A stretch of DNA of 12,612 nt from Candidatus Aenigmatarchaeota archaeon (GTDB lineage: Archaea > Aenigmatarchaeota > Aenigmatarchaeia > CG10238-14 > SCSR01). The stretch is taken from NCBI GenBank assembly GCA_030018055.1, contig JASEGN010000024.1:1-12612 (forward strand). The letters are read 5' to 3'. The notes under the pieces are model-generated. The model saw only the letters and a list, made by a program, of their open reading frames with translations. It did not search any database and had not been told where the DNA came from. The position numbers and the translations under genes are program-made. Positions 10,931-12,612 of this stretch are shown here, piece after piece; positions within the stretch are counted from its first letter, which is position 1, and each line of letters starts with the position of its first letter.

Positions 10931-12612
10931 ATGGCTGAAAAAGAACTTAGATTAAAGGTTGGTGAATTAACAGCAAGAGAAGAGGCAGGTAGAGGTGTTG
11001 TTAGGATCGATGCAAAGCTCTTAAAAGAACTTGGAATTAGAGAGGGTGATGTTGTAGAGGTAGAAGGCAAAAGAAAAACTGCTGCTCTAGCTTTTAGATC
11101 CTACCCAGCCGATGTTGGACTAAATATTATTAGAATGGATGGTATAACTAGAAGAAATGCTGAAACTGGTGTTGGAGAATTTGTTAAAATAAGAGCCGCT
11201 GAAACAAAAGAGGCAAGACGCATAACCTTAGCTCCTGCTGAAAAGGGGATAATAGTTCATATTAGTCCCAACCTGATAAAACAGAACATTTTCACGAGAC
11301 CTATGGTTGAGGGTGATCTAATAGTTCCATCACCTGTAGTTAGTAGAGAAGGGAGAGGATTTTTCGAAGAAATTTTGGGTTTTGATGTAGAGGAAATGTT
11401 TTTCCCAACGATTGCTGGCGAAACTAGATTTATAGTTACAAGAACTGAGCCTTCTGGAATAGTTAGAGTTGGTGATATAACTCAGGTAGAAATCTTAAGA
11501 GAACTCCCAGAGGCTTTAAAAGCAAGAGAAAGAATCCCAGCAGTAACCTACGAGGATGTTGGTGGTATAAAGCCAATTGTAACAAAAATAAGAGAGATGA
11601 TAGAGCTGCCATTAAGACATCCTGAGCTATTTGAGAGGCTTGGAGTTGAAGCTCCAAAAGGTGTGTTGCTTCACGGCCCACCAGGAACTGGAAAGACCTT
11701 GTTAGCGAAGGCCGTTGCAAATGAATCTGGGGCTAATTTCATCTCTATTAGTGGGCCAGAGATATTTAGTAAATGGTACGGGCAAAGCCTTCCTGGCTCA
11801 GAATTAGTTTGGATAGTAGATAATGGAATGGTAAAAAGGGTACCAATCAAGGATGTAGTTGAATCTGGGAGAAAGGGGTTAAAAACTATTTGCTTTAATG
11901 AAGAAGGTAAAGTTGATTATGGTGATATAGTTGATTTTATCAAGCATAAAAACGGTTCTAAAATTCTAGAAATTAGAACTGCGAGTGGAAGAAGAATAAA
12001 AGTCACAGATTATCACAGCCTCTTCACTTTAAATGGAAGTAAAATTGAAGCTATAAAGACTTCTGACCTTGTTGCAGGCAAATCATTCATTGCAATACCA
12101 AGAAAAATACCTTGGCCTGAAAAGGCAGTAGAAGAAATTGATTTGTTAGATGAGTTGAAAGAAAATGATTATGGAATAAAAGTAATGGGCGTCGGGCAAT
12201 ACATAAGAGAGGCTATCAGAAAGGTAGGCCATGGAAGAGCAGCAGAAATACTTGGCTACGGTAGCAAGTATCTCTACGACGTAATCAACAAAAACATTAG
12301 GATACCAGTTTCCAAATTCTTAACACTAATGAGGGAAGCAGAAATTGAGCTCGATAAAGAAAATATAAGAATTTGTACAAAGGGTAAATCACTCCCAGCT
12401 AAATTAAAGCTAAACAAAGAATTTTTAACTTTCTTGGGTTTATGGGTTGCTGAAGGTTCTTACACAAATAAACTTGAACCAAGATTGAGCTTGAATGAGA
12501 ACGAAATAAAAGAAGTAAAAGAATTGTGTGAAAAACTTTTTGGTAGAGTTACAGTTTATCAGAAGGAAAACAGTAAAGGTAGTGAAATTCACATAAACTC
12601 AAGTATTTTGGG
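10931..12612 (+). CDS. cdc48: CDC48/VAT (p97-like) AAA+ ATPase precursor, N-terminal part, interrupted by an intein
   Basis: Archaeal homologue of p97/VCP, a hexameric AAA+ unfoldase that feeds proteins to the proteasome and disassembles complexes. Residues 1-200 are the CDC48 N domain (LRLKVGELTAREEAGRGVVR, then RITLAPAEKG, then PSGIVRVGDITQVEI). The first AAA module (D1) starts at VTYEDVGGIKPIVTKIREMI and has Walker A GPPGTGKT (249-256). At 285 the reading frame leaves the conserved sequence: GPEIFSKWYGQ should be followed by SEERLR but continues into an intein from Ser286. Walker B, the rest of D1 and D2 lie beyond the right edge, so ATPase completeness cannot be judged. It is the second gene of a unit with the 106-residue protein and starts at the ATG at 10931 with AGGTG upstream. 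Confidence 0.95.
   Translation, partial: MAEKELRLKVGELTAREEAGRGVVRIDAKLLKELGIREGDVVEVEGKRKTAALAFRSYPADVGLNIIRMDGITRRNAETGVGEFVKIRAAETKEARRITLAPAEKGIIVHISPNLIKQNIFTRPMVEGDLIVPSPVVSREGRGFFEEILGFDVEEMFFPTIAGETRFIVTRTEPSGIVRVGDITQVEILRELPEALKARERIPAVTYEDVGGIKPIVTKIREMIELPLRHPELFERLGVEAPKGVLLHGPPGTGKTLLAKAVANESGANFISISGPEIFSKWYGQSLPGSELVWIVDNGMVKRVPIKDVVESGRKGLKTICFNEEGKVDYGDIVDFIKHKNGSKILEIRTASGRRIKVTDYHSLFTLNGSKIEAIKTSDLVAGKSFIAIPRKIPWPEKAVEEIDLLDELKENDYGIKVMGVGQYIREAIRKVGHGRAAEILGYGSKYLYDVINKNIRIPVSKFLTLMREAEIELDKENIRICTKGKSLPAKLKLNKEFLTFLGLWVAEGSYTNKLEPRLSLNENEIKEVKELCEKLFGRVTVYQKENSKGSEIHINSSIL
11786..12612 (+). mobile_element. CDC48 intein, N-terminal part (continues past right edge)
   Basis: The insertion begins SLPGSELVWIVDNGMVKRVP right after the KWYGQ of the first AAA module. 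The first residue is Ser rather than the usual Cys, allowed in a minority of inteins. Block B is RIKVTDYHSLF with Thr359 and His362. A helix-turn-helix-like segment lies about 430-465 (GRAAEILGYGSKYLYDVINK). The first LAGLIDADG-type motif is FLTFLGLWVAEGSY (498-511), a form in which Glu replaces the usual acidic Asp. The second endonuclease motif, the terminal His-Asn and the return to SEERLR are not in the window, so splicing ability cannot be confirmed. Confidence 0.88.

Noticed and set aside
11463..11720. Minus-strand open frame across the cdc48 D1 region
   Set aside because: It lies opposite the highly conserved Walker A region of cdc48 and has no features of its own.

Overview
The window is archaeal. 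The evidence is an archaeal-type GatE tRNA amidotransferase, a Hef-type helicase with an XPF-type nuclease, a DUF460 protein, an archaeosortase-like membrane protein, an archaeal type IA topoisomerase and a CDC48/VAT ATPase. Several genes have a BRE/TATA-like box about 27-33 nt upstream of the start codon, as in archaeal leaderless transcripts. Base composition is strongly A+T rich throughout. I cannot fix the lineage by eye. An uncultured TACK-type archaeon (for example Bathyarchaeia-like) would fit the mixture, but that is a weak inference.

Layout. 1-736 (minus): N-terminal part of gatE, running off the left edge. 807-968 (plus): a 53-residue SWIB-like mini-protein divergent from gatE. 1048-1608 (minus): a two-gene unit made of a small, apparently frameshifted cysteine-containing gene and a 121-residue protein with a possible papain/transglutaminase-like Cys-His-Asp triad. 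1783-5053 (plus): a tightly packed run of Hef helicase, separate XPF/ERCC4 nuclease, DUF460 RNase H-like protein with no normal start codon, and an archaeosortase-like membrane protein with no cysteine. 5086-6795 (plus): a 569-residue coiled-coil protein. 6874-10566 (plus): topoisomerase I interrupted by a 541-residue intein. 10608-10928 (plus): a 106-residue unknown protein. 10931 to the right edge (plus): CDC48/VAT, also interrupted by an intein whose end lies outside the window.

How the genes fit together. Helicase and nuclease are two halves of what is one Hef polypeptide in some euryarchaea. They probably act together on stalled or branched replication forks. The RuvC-like DUF460 protein follows with coupled spacing, so a role in the same repair pathway is reasonable but unproven. 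Topoisomerase I and CDC48 are core machines (DNA supercoil relaxation, protein unfolding). Both carry homing-endonuclease inteins at conserved active-region sites less than 2 kb apart.

The most interesting points are the ATA codon where the DUF460 start should be, the Ser-for-Cys archaeosortase active site, the paired inteins with built-in helix-turn-helix domains, the split Hef, and the apparently broken three-cysteine mini-gene. I do not see CRISPR arrays, tRNA or rRNA genes, IS elements, or any gene-free stretch over 300 bases.
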